Assembly: GCF_020595055.1 (NCBI RefSeq)
Contig: NZ_JAJDOO010000020.1
Span: forward strand, 1-64,000
Direction of reading: 5' to 3'
Origin: Desulfosporosinus shakirovi
GTDB lineage: Bacteria > Bacillota > Desulfitobacteriia > Desulfitobacteriales > Desulfitobacteriaceae
Length of the DNA stretch: 64,000 nucleotides
Shown here: positions 8,882 to 17,715 of the stretch, piece after piece
Position numbering within the stretch: the stretch's first letter is position 1
How the letters are laid out: each line of letters opens with the position of its first letter
Position numbers and translations under genes: made by a program
The notes under the pieces: generated by a model
What the model was told of the DNA's origin: nothing
The model's input: the letters and a program-made list of their open reading frames with translations, nothing else
Databases searched by the model: none

Positions 8882-9661
8882 TTGGGGACTTACCGTAATC
8901 TTATTTTGGAGAACAGAGAAGGCATTTTACTGGTGACTATTAATCGAGCGGAAGTAAGAAATGCTCTTAATTGGGAAACATGGGAGGACATTGGGCAGCT
9001 AGCCAAAGAGATAAATAATGATGAATCAGTTAAAGTAGTCATTATTACGGGAGCAGGAGACAAGGCTTTTGCGGCTGGGGCAGATCTTAGATGGCTTTTG
9101 GAACGGCCATCTATTGAAGCGCTAGAACCTGGAGTACAAGGAGTTTTGACAGAATTAGAAAATACGATAAAACCAATCATCGCTGCTGTTAATGGTTTTG
9201 CCTTGGGAGGAGGGTGTGAGCTTGCCATGGCTTGTGACCTTAGAGTTTCAAGCGAGGGAGGTAAGTTTGGACTTGTCGAACCGACCGTTGGAATTCTGCC
9301 AGGTGGTGGTGGAACCCAGCGTCTGCCACGTTTGGTCGGCAAAGGGAAGGCTAAAGAACTGATTTTTACCGGGGAAGTCATTGATGCTGTTGAAGCAGAA
9401 CGAATTGGGCTGGTAAATAAAGTTGTCCCTCACGACCAGTTGCTTGTTGCATCATTTGAAATGGCAAAAAAAATTACCGCTAAAGCACCGCTTGCTATAC
9501 GAATGGCTAAAAAGGTAATTGACATGGGAATGGCCACTGATTTCCCTACAGGGTTAGCCCTAGAAAAATTAAGTCAAGCTTTTTTGAACGGAACAAGTGA
9601 TCGTACTGAGGGCATGACGGCTTTTCTAGAAAAACGGAAACCGAATTTCCAAGGAAAATAA
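8882..9661 (+). CDS. enoyl-CoA hydratase (crotonase family)
   Basis: The second crotonase of the operon has 259 residues from the chosen start. Both hydratase glutamates are visible (G-G-G-C-E-L-A-M and L-V-E-P), as is the oxyanion motif A-G-A-D-L. The TTG at 8882 is preferred because AAAGGGG lies 10 nt upstream and the protein then starts M-G-T-Y-R-N-L, usual for the family; an in-frame TTG at 8852 would add ten residues. Close relatives function as crotonyl-CoA or longer-chain enoyl-CoA hydratases. Two hydratases in one operon suggest at least two successive beta-oxidation turns or two different ring/linear substrates. Confidence 0.87.
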   Translation: MGTYRNLILENREGILLVTINRAEVRNALNWETWEDIGQLAKEINNDESVKVVIITGAGDKAFAAGADLRWLLERPSIEALEPGVQGVLTELENTIKPIIAAVNGFALGGGCELAMACDLRVSSEGGKFGLVEPTVGILPGGGGTQRLPRLVGKGKAKELIFTGEVIDAVEAERIGLVNKVVPHDQLLVASFEMAKKITAKAPLAIRMAKKVIDMGMATDFPTGLALEKLSQAFLNGTSDRTEGMTAFLEKRKPNFQGK

Positions 9662-9794
9662 GTTTATAAAGATAGCATAAATACTCAGAAGCTTATCAGG
9701 GGATCTGGGGTTTAAGCTTAATTTAGTTCAACTGACCAAGATTACAGGCAGTGCAACAACTAATTTAAGTTAAATAAAAAATCTAGGAGGAAAT

Positions 9795-10553
9795 ATGATG
9801 AAATTTGCTGGCAGAGTAGGGGTTGTTACAGGGTCTGGGCGAGGGATTGGCCGTGGAATTGCTTTAGGTCTGGCTGAGCAGGGCGGCACAGTGGTTGTAG
9901 TTGATGTTGACGTCAAAAGCGCTGAAGCAGTAGTCAAAGAGATTGAAGCTATGGGCGGCAAGGCCATGGCGGCTAAAGTTGACATCACTAAAAGTGCAGA
10001 AGTCAATGACATGGTCGCTAAGGTGATCGAAAAGTATGGTAAGATCGACATTCTAGTTAATAACGTTGGCTGGAATAAGGTCAAACCATTTGTTACTGGG
10101 GATGAAGAGTTATGGGATAAAGTCATTGCAATTAACCTAAAAGGACCAATCATCTGCTGTCGAGCAGTTGTTGATAACATGATGCAAAATAACTATGGCA
10201 AAATTGTCAATGTGTCTTCCGATGCCGGACGGGTAGGTTCAACAGGTGAGTCTGTTTATTCTGCCGCGAAGGGCGGGGTAATTACCTTTACCAAAACTCT
10301 GGCACGGGAAATGGCTCGTTATAAAGTCAATGTTAACTGTGTATCCCCTGGTCCTAGTGACACACCATTTTTGGCAGAGGTTAGTGCCGAGAATCCTAAG
10401 TTGATGGAAGCAGTCAAAAGAGCCATTCCTTTGCGTCGCCTAGGTGAACCTAAAGATATAGCTAATGCGGTTCTGTTTTTTGCCTCAGATGATGCTGAAT
10501 ATATTACTGGGCAAACCCTTAGCGTCAGTGGCGGATTGACCATGCATTCTTAA
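9795..10553 (+). CDS. short-chain dehydrogenase, BadH-like (2-hydroxycyclohexanecarboxyl-CoA dehydrogenase type)
   Basis: This 252-residue classical SDR has the nucleotide-binding G-S-G-R-G-I-G-R motif, an N-N-V-G-W segment in place of the usual NNAG, a catalytic serine in N-V-S-S-D-A-G-R, and Y-S-A-A-K. The N-V-G-W, S-S-D-A-G-R-V-G and C-V-S-P-G-P-S-D-T segments are reminiscent of BadH of the Rhodopseudomonas cyclohexanecarboxylate pathway, which oxidises the ring 2-hydroxyl to a ketone with NAD. A generic FabG-like 3-oxoacyl reductase is the alternative. The gene immediately downstream is BadI/MenB-like, the partner expected in that pathway. ATG 9795 follows AGGAGG; ATG 9798 is equally possible. 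Confidence 0.75.
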   Translation: MMKFAGRVGVVTGSGRGIGRGIALGLAEQGGTVVVVDVDVKSAEAVVKEIEAMGGKAMAAKVDITKSAEVNDMVAKVIEKYGKIDILVNNVGWNKVKPFVTGDEELWDKVIAINLKGPIICCRAVVDNMMQNNYGKIVNVSSDAGRVGSTGESVYSAAKGGVITFTKTLAREMARYKVNVNCVSPGPSDTPFLAEVSAENPKLMEAVKRAIPLRRLGEPKDIANAVLFFASDDAEYITGQTLSVSGGLTMHS

Positions 10554-10629
10554 TAAGATGTAACCTATAAAATTGTATATTTCAAAATAAAATTCTGCAA
10601 TAAACCAAAATTAAGGGAGGAAATTAACA

Positions 10630-11457
10630 ATGAAAGCAAGCGTGAAGTATGTACCACTAGACAGAGAATTTTTAGAAATATTGTATGAGAAAAGAGACGG
10701 GTCAGCTTGGATAACTATTAATCGTCCGGAAATCATGAATATATTAACTTATGACTTGGTACTTGAATTGACTGCCGCTTTTGAAGATGTAGAAAGAGAT
10801 CAGACCATTGGAGTATGCGTCTTAACAGCTGCTGGCGAAAGAGTGTTTAATGCCGGTGGAGATATTGACATGATGAATGCCCTTGATCATGTAACCGGTC
10901 AGGTTTGGAACAATGCCTTGATGAAGATGTCCACGATTATGCGCAATATGAGAGTTCCGATCATTTTGGCCGCTAATGGTTATTGCATCGGTGGCGGTAA
11001 CGAATTGAATATATTCTGCGATATGACGATTGCCGCTGAACATGCAAAATTTGGTCAAGCCGGACCGAAAGTAGGAGCTTGCCCAGTATGGGGAGCAACG
11101 CAGATGTTACCGCGGATCGTGGGTGAGAAAAAAGCACGCGAAATGATTATGATGTGTAATATCTATACCGCGCAAGAAGCTTTAGAAATGGGTTTGGTTA
11201 ACAAAGTAGTTCCTTACGCAGATTTGTATACCGAAACTCAAAAATGGTGTGATACCATCCTCGATCGCAGCCCGCAATCGATTCGGATAGCCAAAGTTTC
11301 CTTGAATTTCGAATCAGATATGATGTATCCTTCCTTAATGGCCGGCTCAGTTTACCTAAGTTACATCTGGGGTTCAGATCAAGTCCATGAAGGATTTAAC
11401 GCATTCAAAGAAAAAAGAAAACCAAATTGGCGCCAATTCAGAAAGAATGCCGAATAA
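10630..11457 (+). CDS. BadI/MenB-like crotonase, candidate ring-opening beta-oxoacyl-CoA hydrolase
   Basis: This 275-residue crotonase-fold protein carries the MenB-type signature F-G-Q-A-G-P-K-V-G rather than a hydratase glutamate in that loop, and G-G-G-N-E-L in the oxyanion helix. The C-terminus N-A-F-K-E-K-R-K-P-N-W-R also fits the MenB/BadI group. MenB closes a ring by Dieckmann-type chemistry; BadI runs the reverse, hydrolysing 2-oxocyclohexanecarboxyl-CoA to pimelyl-CoA. No other menaquinone genes are nearby, and the gene follows a BadH-like SDR, so ring opening is the better reading. The exact ring substrate is unknown. Confidence 0.7.
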   Translation: MKASVKYVPLDREFLEILYEKRDGSAWITINRPEIMNILTYDLVLELTAAFEDVERDQTIGVCVLTAAGERVFNAGGDIDMMNALDHVTGQVWNNALMKMSTIMRNMRVPIILAANGYCIGGGNELNIFCDMTIAAEHAKFGQAGPKVGACPVWGATQMLPRIVGEKKAREMIMMCNIYTAQEALEMGLVNKVVPYADLYTETQKWCDTILDRSPQSIRIAKVSLNFESDMMYPSLMAGSVYLSYIWGSDQVHEGFNAFKEKRKPNWRQFRKNAE

Positions 11458-11490
11458 AACAAAGAGAGTCAGACAATACCAGAAAGTATT

Positions 11491-11522
11491 CTGCCAAAAT
11501 GGGTTCAGGCACATTTTGGCAG
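11491..11522 (+). other. intercistronic hairpin without T run
   Basis: CTGCCAAAATG and CATTTTGGCAG form a perfect 11-bp stem with a 10-nt loop, between the BadI-like gene and the dehydrogenase. Lacking a T run, it is more likely an mRNA-processing or stability element, or a weak terminator. Confidence 0.55.
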
Positions 11523-11592
11523 CGACTGTTAACCCCCGTGATTTTTAGAAAGAATGTGGGTAAAAATTAATGCGATAGGGGAGGCGAAGATT

Positions 11593-12456
11593 TTGTCAAA
11601 AGAGATTAAAAATATTGCTGTTGTTGGCAGTGGGATAATGGGAACCGGAATTGTCTATGCGGGTTTAGTCGGTGGGTATAATGTAACACTTTACGGGAGA
11701 AGACAGGAAGCGTTGGAACAGGGCAAAGCTTACGTTCAGAAAAACCTTCAAACTGGCGTGAAAATTGGTAAAGTAACCCAAGAGACCATGGATAGTTGTC
11801 TGGCGCGGATGAAAGTATCGAATGATTTAGAGACTGCCGTCAAGGATGCAGATCTTGTTATTGAAACTATAGCAGAAAATATTGACATGAAAGGAGAAAT
11901 CCTTAAACAATTAAACGTAATGTGCCCCGAAGGAACTATAATAGCGACCAATACCTCGTCTCTAAGTGTTACTGCAATTGGGTCTTTCGCAAAGAATGCT
12001 GAGTTGGTAATAGGAATGCACTTCTTTAATCCTGTTCCAAAAATGAAATTGGTTGAAATTGTAAAAGGGCTGAAAACAAGTGATGAGACGGTCCAAGCAA
12101 TAATAACCGCTGCTGAGCAGATGGGTAAACAAACTGTGATTGTTAATGATGCCGCTGGGTTTGCTACGAGCCGTTTAAACGTCTTACTGGGGAATGAAGC
12201 ATTTTATATGTTGATGGAAGGGGTTGCCTCGGCAGAGGATATTGATAAGGCTGCCAAAATAGGTCTTAACCTGCCTATGGGGCCCTTGGAAATGAGTGAC
12301 ATGGTCGGACTGGATACTCGATATAAGGTCCTTGAGTATTTACACAAGACCTTGGGAGAACGCTTCAGACCTTGTCCATTAATGAAGAAGTATGTGGATG
12401 CCGGTTTACTTGGACGTAAAATAGGCGAAGGGGTTTTCAAATATGAGAACAAGTAA
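11593..12456 (+). CDS. 3-hydroxyacyl-CoA dehydrogenase (HBD type)
   Basis: This 287-residue NAD-dependent 3-hydroxyacyl-CoA dehydrogenase has an N-terminal Rossmann G-S-G-I-M-G-T-G, the catalytic H-F-F-N-P-V-P segment and the C-terminal dimerisation domain ending in L-G-R-K-I-G-E-G-V. TTG at 11593 is chosen: GGGGAGG lies 8 nt upstream and the protein then begins right before the Rossmann strand; ATG 11554 would add 13 residues with no ribosome site. Its last 14 nt overlap the next gene, implying translational coupling. It would oxidise a 3-hydroxyacyl-CoA made by one of the upstream hydratases. Confidence 0.9.
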   Translation: MSKEIKNIAVVGSGIMGTGIVYAGLVGGYNVTLYGRRQEALEQGKAYVQKNLQTGVKIGKVTQETMDSCLARMKVSNDLETAVKDADLVIETIAENIDMKGEILKQLNVMCPEGTIIATNTSSLSVTAIGSFAKNAELVIGMHFFNPVPKMKLVEIVKGLKTSDETVQAIITAAEQMGKQTVIVNDAAGFATSRLNVLLGNEAFYMLMEGVASAEDIDKAAKIGLNLPMGPLEMSDMVGLDTRYKVLEYLHKTLGERFRPCPLMKKYVDAGLLGRKIGEGVFKYENK

Positions 12457-13870
12457 AGAGTATCGCGAAAAAATTCTTTCCATGCGTCCTAATGTGTATA
12501 TGAATGGAAAATTAGTTGGTCGCGATCATCCGGATTTTGAGCCGGGGATCAGAACTCTTGCGTTAACCTATGATTTAGTGGATGATCAGGAATACACTGA
12601 TCTCTTAACTACCACATCTCATTTGAGTGGAGAGAAAATCAACCGTTTTACACATATGCATCAATCCACCGATGATTTGCTTAAAAAACAGGAAATGACT
12701 CGGAAATTGTGCTTAGTATGTGGACGTTGTATCCAACGTTGCATGGGAATTGACGCTATGAACGGTCTTTCCTTGGTTACTAAGGACATTGACAACGCTA
12801 AAGGTACTGACTATCATGAGCGCTTTCTAAAGTATTTGCGTTTCTTCCAGGATAATGACTTGGTAGGAAATGCTGCGCAATCAGATGTAAAGGGTGACCG
12901 AAATCTAAGACCGCATCAACAAGCTGATCCGGATCTGTACCTGCACATTGTAGAAAGACGAGAGGACGGAATTGTGGTACGGGGGGCTAAAGCCCATAAC
13001 TCTATTGCAGCCTATGCTGATGAACTAATAGTTATCCCTACAAGAGCGTTAACCAAAGAAGAAGGGGATTGGGCAGTCGCCTTTGCGATTCAAGCTGATG
13101 CACCCGGAATCAAGTTGATCAGCCTTCCCCATAATCACCGGAAACGAAAGCATCTTAAAGCTCCGATTGAAGACTATGGAACCATGCATGCACTTACTGT
13201 TTTTGACAATGTCTTTGTTCCATGGGAACGAGTGTTCATGAACGGGGAAACAGAATTTGCCGGACAATTAGCTTCTCAGTTTGCCACTTATCATCGGCAT
13301 AGCTATACTGGTTGTAAACCAGCCTTGTCAGATATTTTCCTCGGAGCAACTGCTCTGATGGCGGAGTATAACGGCATAGGTAAAGCCTCGCATGTTCGGG
13401 ATAAACTGGCTGAATTAATTACCGTAGGCGAGTTGGTTTATGGCGCTGGAATTGCCGCCTCGGTTAAGGGATTTAAAAGTGCATCCGGAACGTTTGCCCC
13501 CGATGTTGTTTTCACGAATGTCGGACGTTACCATGCTGGAGTCAATATATATCACGAGTTCGAAACTCTGGCAGATATTGCTGGGGGACTGGCAGCCACG
13601 TTGCCTTTTGAAGAAGATTTTTACGGCCCGGATACTAAAGACGATTTGGAAAAATATATTATGCGTAAATCTGATGTCTGTGCTGAGAATCAGCACAGGG
13701 CGTATCGTTTAGTTGAAAATCTGATTGCGTCCTCGACAGGGGCTGCAACAGGAATCAGCGGTATTCATGGCGGCGGTTCTCCGGTCATGGAGAAGATAGC
13801 TATCATGAGTAAATACGACATACAGGCCCGTAAAAATGTTGTTAAATATTTAGCGGGCATCAAGGATTAG
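12443..13870 (+). CDS. 4-hydroxybutyryl-CoA dehydratase / vinylacetyl-CoA isomerase family flavoprotein
   Basis: This 475-residue protein fits the AbfD family, FAD and [4Fe-4S] enzymes that dehydrate 4-hydroxybutyryl-CoA to crotonyl-CoA. Cluster ligands align by motif: C-I-Q-R-C gives Cys96 and Cys100, and Y-H-R-H-S-Y-T-G-C gives His284 and Cys291, with the following lysine conserved. Unusual features: two further cysteines (Cys90, Cys93) precede the cluster motif, and the position I align from memory with catalytic Glu455 of the Clostridium aminobutyricum enzyme is not glutamate here (I-S-G-I-H-G-G-G). A divergent substrate is therefore possible. ATG 12443 overlaps the dehydrogenase gene and has AAGGGG upstream. 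Last gene of the operon. Confidence 0.82.
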   Translation: MRTSKEYREKILSMRPNVYMNGKLVGRDHPDFEPGIRTLALTYDLVDDQEYTDLLTTTSHLSGEKINRFTHMHQSTDDLLKKQEMTRKLCLVCGRCIQRCMGIDAMNGLSLVTKDIDNAKGTDYHERFLKYLRFFQDNDLVGNAAQSDVKGDRNLRPHQQADPDLYLHIVERREDGIVVRGAKAHNSIAAYADELIVIPTRALTKEEGDWAVAFAIQADAPGIKLISLPHNHRKRKHLKAPIEDYGTMHALTVFDNVFVPWERVFMNGETEFAGQLASQFATYHRHSYTGCKPALSDIFLGATALMAEYNGIGKASHVRDKLAELITVGELVYGAGIAASVKGFKSASGTFAPDVVFTNVGRYHAGVNIYHEFETLADIAGGLAATLPFEEDFYGPDTKDDLEKYIMRKSDVCAENQHRAYRLVENLIASSTGAATGISGIHGGGSPVMEKIAIMSKYDIQARKNVVKYLAGIKD

Positions 13871-13888
13871 GGACAAGGGCAAGGGGCT

Positions 13889-13926
13889 AAACGGCAGGTG
13901 GAGCTAAATAGCTCCACCTGCCGTTT
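13889..13926 (+). terminator. strong hairpin ending the catabolic operon
   Basis: AAACGGCAGGTGGAGC pairs perfectly with its complement (about 17 bp, tiny loop), 18 nt after the stop. There is no clean T run, so termination is probable but not certain. Confidence 0.65.
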
Positions 13927-14089
13927 GGTCCCACTTCTGTTTTCGATGATGAACCTGTAATTACCTTTGAGGGTGAAACGAAGTATCCTTTAATTCACTC
14001 GAGAAATAAGTGCCTCTCAACTTGTAAAGTGTGAGCCTCCCCATTGGATTAATTGGTCGTCGATTTTTGTGGTATTAGGGGTTGTGAGG

Positions 14090-14295
14090 AGGGGCCTTTC
14101 TGTGGTAAGATAGCGTTAATCTTGAATTTCAGGATGTTTGGGAAGCTTTGTTTGGCAAAGCTTGTGTAGAATGGCGGTCTGGGGTTTCCGGCGAGGGCTT
14201 CGCGTGAAGGGCTCGTCGAAGATGATGAAGATAGGTAGGATAGTAGGATGGGCGCGAGTTGGAATTAAGGCACCCTCTATTCAGGGTGCTTTTTT
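14090..14295 (+). ncRNA. possible structured RNA or leader upstream of aroF
   Basis: No protein gene fits between 13.93 and 14.43 kb. The segment holds successive hairpins: AAGCTTTG-TTTGG-CAAAGCTT (about 14141-14161), then a CGGCGAG/CTCGTCG stem containing an inner CTTC/GAAG pair (about 14189-14218), and ends in a canonical terminator (GCACCCT-loop-AGGGTGC, TTTTTT at 14290-14295). This would suit a small RNA or an attenuating leader. I do not recognise a T-box, 6S, SRP or riboswitch consensus, and strand and start are inferred from the terminator. Confidence 0.35.
14270..14295 (+). terminator. rho-independent terminator upstream of aroF
   Basis: GCACCCT-CTATTC-AGGGTGC followed by six T. It must end a transcript that starts within 13.93-14.27 kb or reads through from the catabolic operon. 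Confidence 0.85.
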
Positions 14296-14348
14296 GTATA
14301 TCTAAAATGACTCGTGGGGCTTGAGGGGATAACAGTCAAGATTTGACT

Positions 14349-14369
14349 TAGCTCAAAGGGCTAGCTCAA
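14349..14369 (+). repeat. direct repeat in the aroF upstream region
   Basis: TAGCTCAA occurs twice with a 13-nt period (14349 and 14362), between a TTGACT (14343) and a CATAAT (14372) that are too far apart (23 nt) for an ordinary sigma-A promoter. It may be a regulator site for the aro operon. Confidence 0.35.
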
Positions 14370-14430
14370 TGCATAATAATGTAAAACAAGAAGAAAATGT
14401 AATGTAGGATGGTAGAAAGGGGTCGGGGAA

Positions 14431-15468
14431 ATGATTGTAGTTATGAAAATGGGTTCAACGGCAGAACAGATTGAAGAGGTTTCCACACGCTTAACGGAAG
14501 AGGGATTCAAAATTCACCTTTCCCAAGGGGTGGAAAGAACAATTATGGGGGCAATCGGGGATCGCACACGACTTGAAGCTCTCGATTTAGAAGCACTGCC
14601 ATGGGTAGAAAAAGTTGTGCCTATTCTGGCACCGTATAAACTGGTTAGCAGGGAGTTTCACCCTGCAGATAGTATTATCCGCATTGGAGACCAGGAAATT
14701 GGCGGCAACAGGGTCCACGTCATGGCTGGGCCTTGTGCAGTTGAAAGCAGAGCTCAGATTTTGGAAACAGCACATGCTGTGCGCGAAGCAGGTGCGACCT
14801 TCTTGCGTGGTGGGGCTTTCAAACCGCGCACTTCGCCTTATTCCTTTCAAGGGCTGGAAGAAGAAGGATTGCGCTATTTGGCAGAAGCTCGAGAGCAAAC
14901 CGGCCTATTGGTGATTACTGAGGTTATTGATGCCCGAGATGTTGCTCTGGTGGCTGAATATGCTGATGTACTCCAAATTGGTGCTCGGAACATGCAGAAC
15001 TTTATCCTCCTCAAAGAAGCGGCCAAGTGTGGGAAACCTGTTCTTCTTAAAAGAGGGCCATCTGCAACATTGGAAGAATGGATGATGGCGGCAGAATACA
15101 TTATGGATGGCGGAAATTATCAAGTCATGTTCTGTGAGCGGGGGATTCGAACCTTTGAAAGTTATACTAGAAATACTCTTGATTTGAGTATGGTTCCTGC
15201 TTTGCATGCCCTGTCGCATTTACCGGTCATTATTGACCCCAGTCATGGGACCGGAAAATGGCATTTAGTCCATCCTATGGCTAAAGCTGCCCTTGCTGCA
15301 GGAGCAGATGGTTTGATTGTTGAAGTTCATCCTCATCCGGAAAAGGCCGTTTCAGACGGAAAACAATCTTTAAACCCTGAAAGGTTTCAAGTTATGATGG
15401 CTGATTTAGCAAGGCTTGCTTCTGCCTTAGATCGAGAGTTGGGGGAAGTGAGTAAGTGTGTTAAATGA
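14431..15468 (+). CDS. aroF: 3-deoxy-7-phosphoheptulonate (DAHP) synthase, AroF type Ibeta with N-terminal regulatory domain
   Basis: This 345-residue enzyme condenses phosphoenolpyruvate and erythrose 4-phosphate, the first shikimate step. Residues 1-70 form the ferredoxin-like ACT-type extension typical of type Ibeta enzymes, often the feedback site for aromatic amino acids or prephenate. The catalytic core shows [21 protein letters not shown], and I-I-D-P-S-H with the metal-binding histidine. ATG 14431 has GGGG upstream. Its last 11 nt overlap tyrA, and aroA follows, so this is an aromatic amino acid operon. A terminator hairpin at 14270-14295 lies upstream. Confidence 0.95.
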   Translation: MIVVMKMGSTAEQIEEVSTRLTEEGFKIHLSQGVERTIMGAIGDRTRLEALDLEALPWVEKVVPILAPYKLVSREFHPADSIIRIGDQEIGGNRVHVMAGPCAVESRAQILETAHAVREAGATFLRGGAFKPRTSPYSFQGLEEEGLRYLAEAREQTGLLVITEVIDARDVALVAEYADVLQIGARNMQNFILLKEAAKCGKPVLLKRGPSATLEEWMMAAEYIMDGGNYQVMFCERGIRTFESYTRNTLDLSMVPALHALSHLPVIIDPSHGTGKWHLVHPMAKAALAAGADGLIVEVHPHPEKAVSDGKQSLNPERFQVMMADLARLASALDRELGEVSKCVK

Positions 15469-16378
15469 AGCTTTAATATCAATGGACAGTGAAGTGGATT
15501 TAACACCGGGTTGGTCGGGCCTTCGGATACCGAGGGCTTGCATCCTCGGTTTAGGTCTGATTGGCGGGTCTTGGGCAGGAGCTTTGCATAGGGCCGGCTG
15601 GGAAGTTTTTGCAGTTGAGTCAAATAAGGCCAGTATCGATGAAGCTGTGGGGAGAGGGTGGCTCCAAACAGGTTGGACATCTATGCCTAAATTCTTAGAC
15701 GTCGATTTAATCGTTTTAGCACTTCCTCTGCAAGAGTTGGCCAAGGGTCTTGACCAATTATCAGGAAAAATTACCAAGGGGACGATCGTGACAGATGTAG
15801 GAAGTATAAAGGGAGAAATTTGCCACAAATCGATGATTGATTCTAAAATGGATGTTAGAGGCTTCCATTTTGTAGGCGGTCATCCTATGACAGGCTCAGA
15901 ACAATCCGGTTTTGGTGCTGCTAATGCAGACCTTTTTCGAGGGTATCCCTACGTCTTAACTCCGGCAGAGGATTGTCCACATCAAGTGGTTCAAAAACTC
16001 GTGGAAACTGTACAGGAGTTTGGAGCTAAGGTCATTTTTCGAGATCCTGTCCGCCATGATGCAGAAGTGGCAATGGTTAGTCATATTCCCCATTTATTGG
16101 CGGTAGCCTTAACTTTGGCAACGCAGGATGCGTGCAAAGAAGGGGGATCAGCCTTGGCCTTAGCTGGTCGGAGTTTCAGGGAATTAACGCGTATTGCAGA
16201 TAGTTCTCCTGAAATGTGGAAGGAAATCATGGTGCGAAATGCTGAGGCAATTTTAGGGGGGCTTGACCTGTGGGAACAAAAAATCAAGGAATTAAGGGAG
16301 TGCCTTCAGGAGAGGGATGGAGAGATGATTGCTGATGCATTTCGGAAGGCACATAAGGTAAGGGCAGGGATAAATTGA
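15458..16378 (+). CDS. tyrA: prephenate dehydrogenase
   Basis: This 306-residue enzyme oxidatively decarboxylates prephenate to 4-hydroxyphenylpyruvate for tyrosine synthesis. The NAD site reads G-L-G-L-I-G-G-S, and the G-G-H-P-M-T-G-S-E and V-S-H-I-P-H motifs carry the substrate-binding and catalytic histidines. No C-terminal ACT domain is present, so feedback control may rest on the AroF extension. GTG 15458 is chosen because the only ATG (15482) lacks a ribosome site; the overlap with aroF supports translational coupling. Confidence 0.93.
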   Translation: MLNEALISMDSEVDLTPGWSGLRIPRACILGLGLIGGSWAGALHRAGWEVFAVESNKASIDEAVGRGWLQTGWTSMPKFLDVDLIVLALPLQELAKGLDQLSGKITKGTIVTDVGSIKGEICHKSMIDSKMDVRGFHFVGGHPMTGSEQSGFGAANADLFRGYPYVLTPAEDCPHQVVQKLVETVQEFGAKVIFRDPVRHDAEVAMVSHIPHLLAVALTLATQDACKEGGSALALAGRSFRELTRIADSSPEMWKEIMVRNAEAILGGLDLWEQKIKELRECLQERDGEMIADAFRKAHKVRAGIN

Positions 16379-16424
16379 TTTAAGTCTGTGTTAGTAATAT
16401 AACTACTTTAGGGGGTCAATTTCT

Positions 16425-17711
16425 ATGCGAGGCGTCTTTATTAAACCTGTCACGGATTTGAACGGTGAAATTAGAGTTCCTGGCGATAAGTCAATCTCTC
16501 ATAGGGCGGCACTTTTTGGTGGAATGGCCTATGGAGAAACCCATATATCCAATTTTCTTTTGGGCCAGGACTGTTTGAGTACGCTTCGGTGTTTAAAACA
16601 ACTTGGAGTTCCCTGGGAAAGACAGGAGAAAGAAGTTTGGATTCGCAGTGAGGGCATGGATGCCTGGCAAGAGCCAATAGACGTTCTTGATGCCGGTAAC
16701 TCGGGGACGACTTTGAGACTAATGCTTGGGGCCCTGGCTGGCAGTCCTTTTACCGTCACAATGAACGGAGACGAGTCCCTTCGGTCACGGCCCATGCGTC
16801 GAGTCACAGACCCTCTTAAACAGATGGGTGCTCGGATTATGGGACGAAGGGAAGGTAACTTGGCTCCTCTGACTATGATGGGTGGTCAGTTACAAGGGCA
16901 AAGCTTTAGAACCCCCGTTGCTTCTGCCCAAATCAAATCCGCTATCCTTCTAGCTGGATTAAGAGCAGGCGGAGAAACAAGCGTAGAGGAACCTGCACTT
17001 TCCAGAGATCACACTGAACGTATGCTTAGAGGATTCGGTGTGAATGTTCAGAGTGATCAGACTGTAGTTAGGGTCCAAGGGGGCGGGCGCTTAACCGGCC
17101 AAGCTGTTTCTGTGCCGGGAGATATTTCATCGGCTGCCTTCTTCCTTGTCTTAGGGAGTTTAGTTGGGCAAGGTGAGATCATCCTGCCGGATGTCGGTAT
17201 AAATCCTACTCGTACAGGAATCTTGGAGGTATTAAAGGCCATGGGTGCGGATATTGAATTGTCCAATGTCGAAGAAGTTTGTGGTGAGCCTAGAGCTACC
17301 ATACGTGTTCGCCCTGCGAAACTTAAAGGGATCGAAATTGCTGGGGACATGATTCCGCGGCTGATAGATGAAATCCCTATCCTGGCCGTAGCCGCTTGCT
17401 TGGCTGAAGGGGAAACTGTTATTCGGGATGCTGCAGAACTAAGAGTTAAAGAAACTGATCGAATAAGTACCGTCGTTAGGGGATTAAACGCCTTGGGTGC
17501 CAAAGTAGAGGAACTGCCGGATGGCTTGAGGATCCAAGGTCAGACTTCATTGTACGGTGGACAAGCGAATAGTCTTGGAGATCATCGCTTGGCGATGGCG
17601 TGGGCCATAGCCGGTATGCTGTCGAAAGAAGGGGTTAGTGTAGAGGATATGGCTGCCGCTGATGTATCCTTCCCTGACTTTTTGGCAGTGATTAAGAAAG
17701 TAGCTGGATGA
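16425..17711 (+). CDS. aroA: 3-phosphoshikimate 1-carboxyvinyltransferase (EPSP synthase)
   Basis: This 428-residue enzyme transfers the enolpyruvyl group of PEP to shikimate 3-phosphate. Family motifs are all visible: G-D-K-S-I-S-H-R-A near the start, D-A-G-N-S-G-T-T-L-R, R-D-H-T-E-R-M-L, L-I-D-E-I-P and R-V-K-E-T-D-R-I. A serine-containing S-A-Q-I-K-S-A segment resembles class II (glyphosate-tolerant) Gram-positive enzymes, but sensitivity cannot be judged. AGGGGGTC precedes the ATG. azlC begins only 4 nt after its stop, so they are probably cotranscribed. Confidence 0.96.
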   Translation: MRGVFIKPVTDLNGEIRVPGDKSISHRAALFGGMAYGETHISNFLLGQDCLSTLRCLKQLGVPWERQEKEVWIRSEGMDAWQEPIDVLDAGNSGTTLRLMLGALAGSPFTVTMNGDESLRSRPMRRVTDPLKQMGARIMGRREGNLAPLTMMGGQLQGQSFRTPVASAQIKSAILLAGLRAGGETSVEEPALSRDHTERMLRGFGVNVQSDQTVVRVQGGGRLTGQAVSVPGDISSAAFFLVLGSLVGQGEIILPDVGINPTRTGILEVLKAMGADIELSNVEEVCGEPRATIRVRPAKLKGIEIAGDMIPRLIDEIPILAVAACLAEGETVIRDAAELRVKETDRISTVVRGLNALGAKVEELPDGLRIQGQTSLYGGQANSLGDHRLAMAWAIAGMLSKEGVSVEDMAAADVSFPDFLAVIKKVAG

Positions 17712-17715
17712 TTTA

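Noticed and set aside
14090-14295. T-box, 6S, SRP or RNase P RNA upstream of aroF
   Set aside because: None of the conserved cores of these RNAs could be found; kept only as an unassigned structured region.
14341-14380. Possible sigma-A promoter for aroF (TTGACT and CATAAT)
   Set aside because: The spacing is 23 nt, too long for a normal promoter; recorded only as a repeat-containing region.
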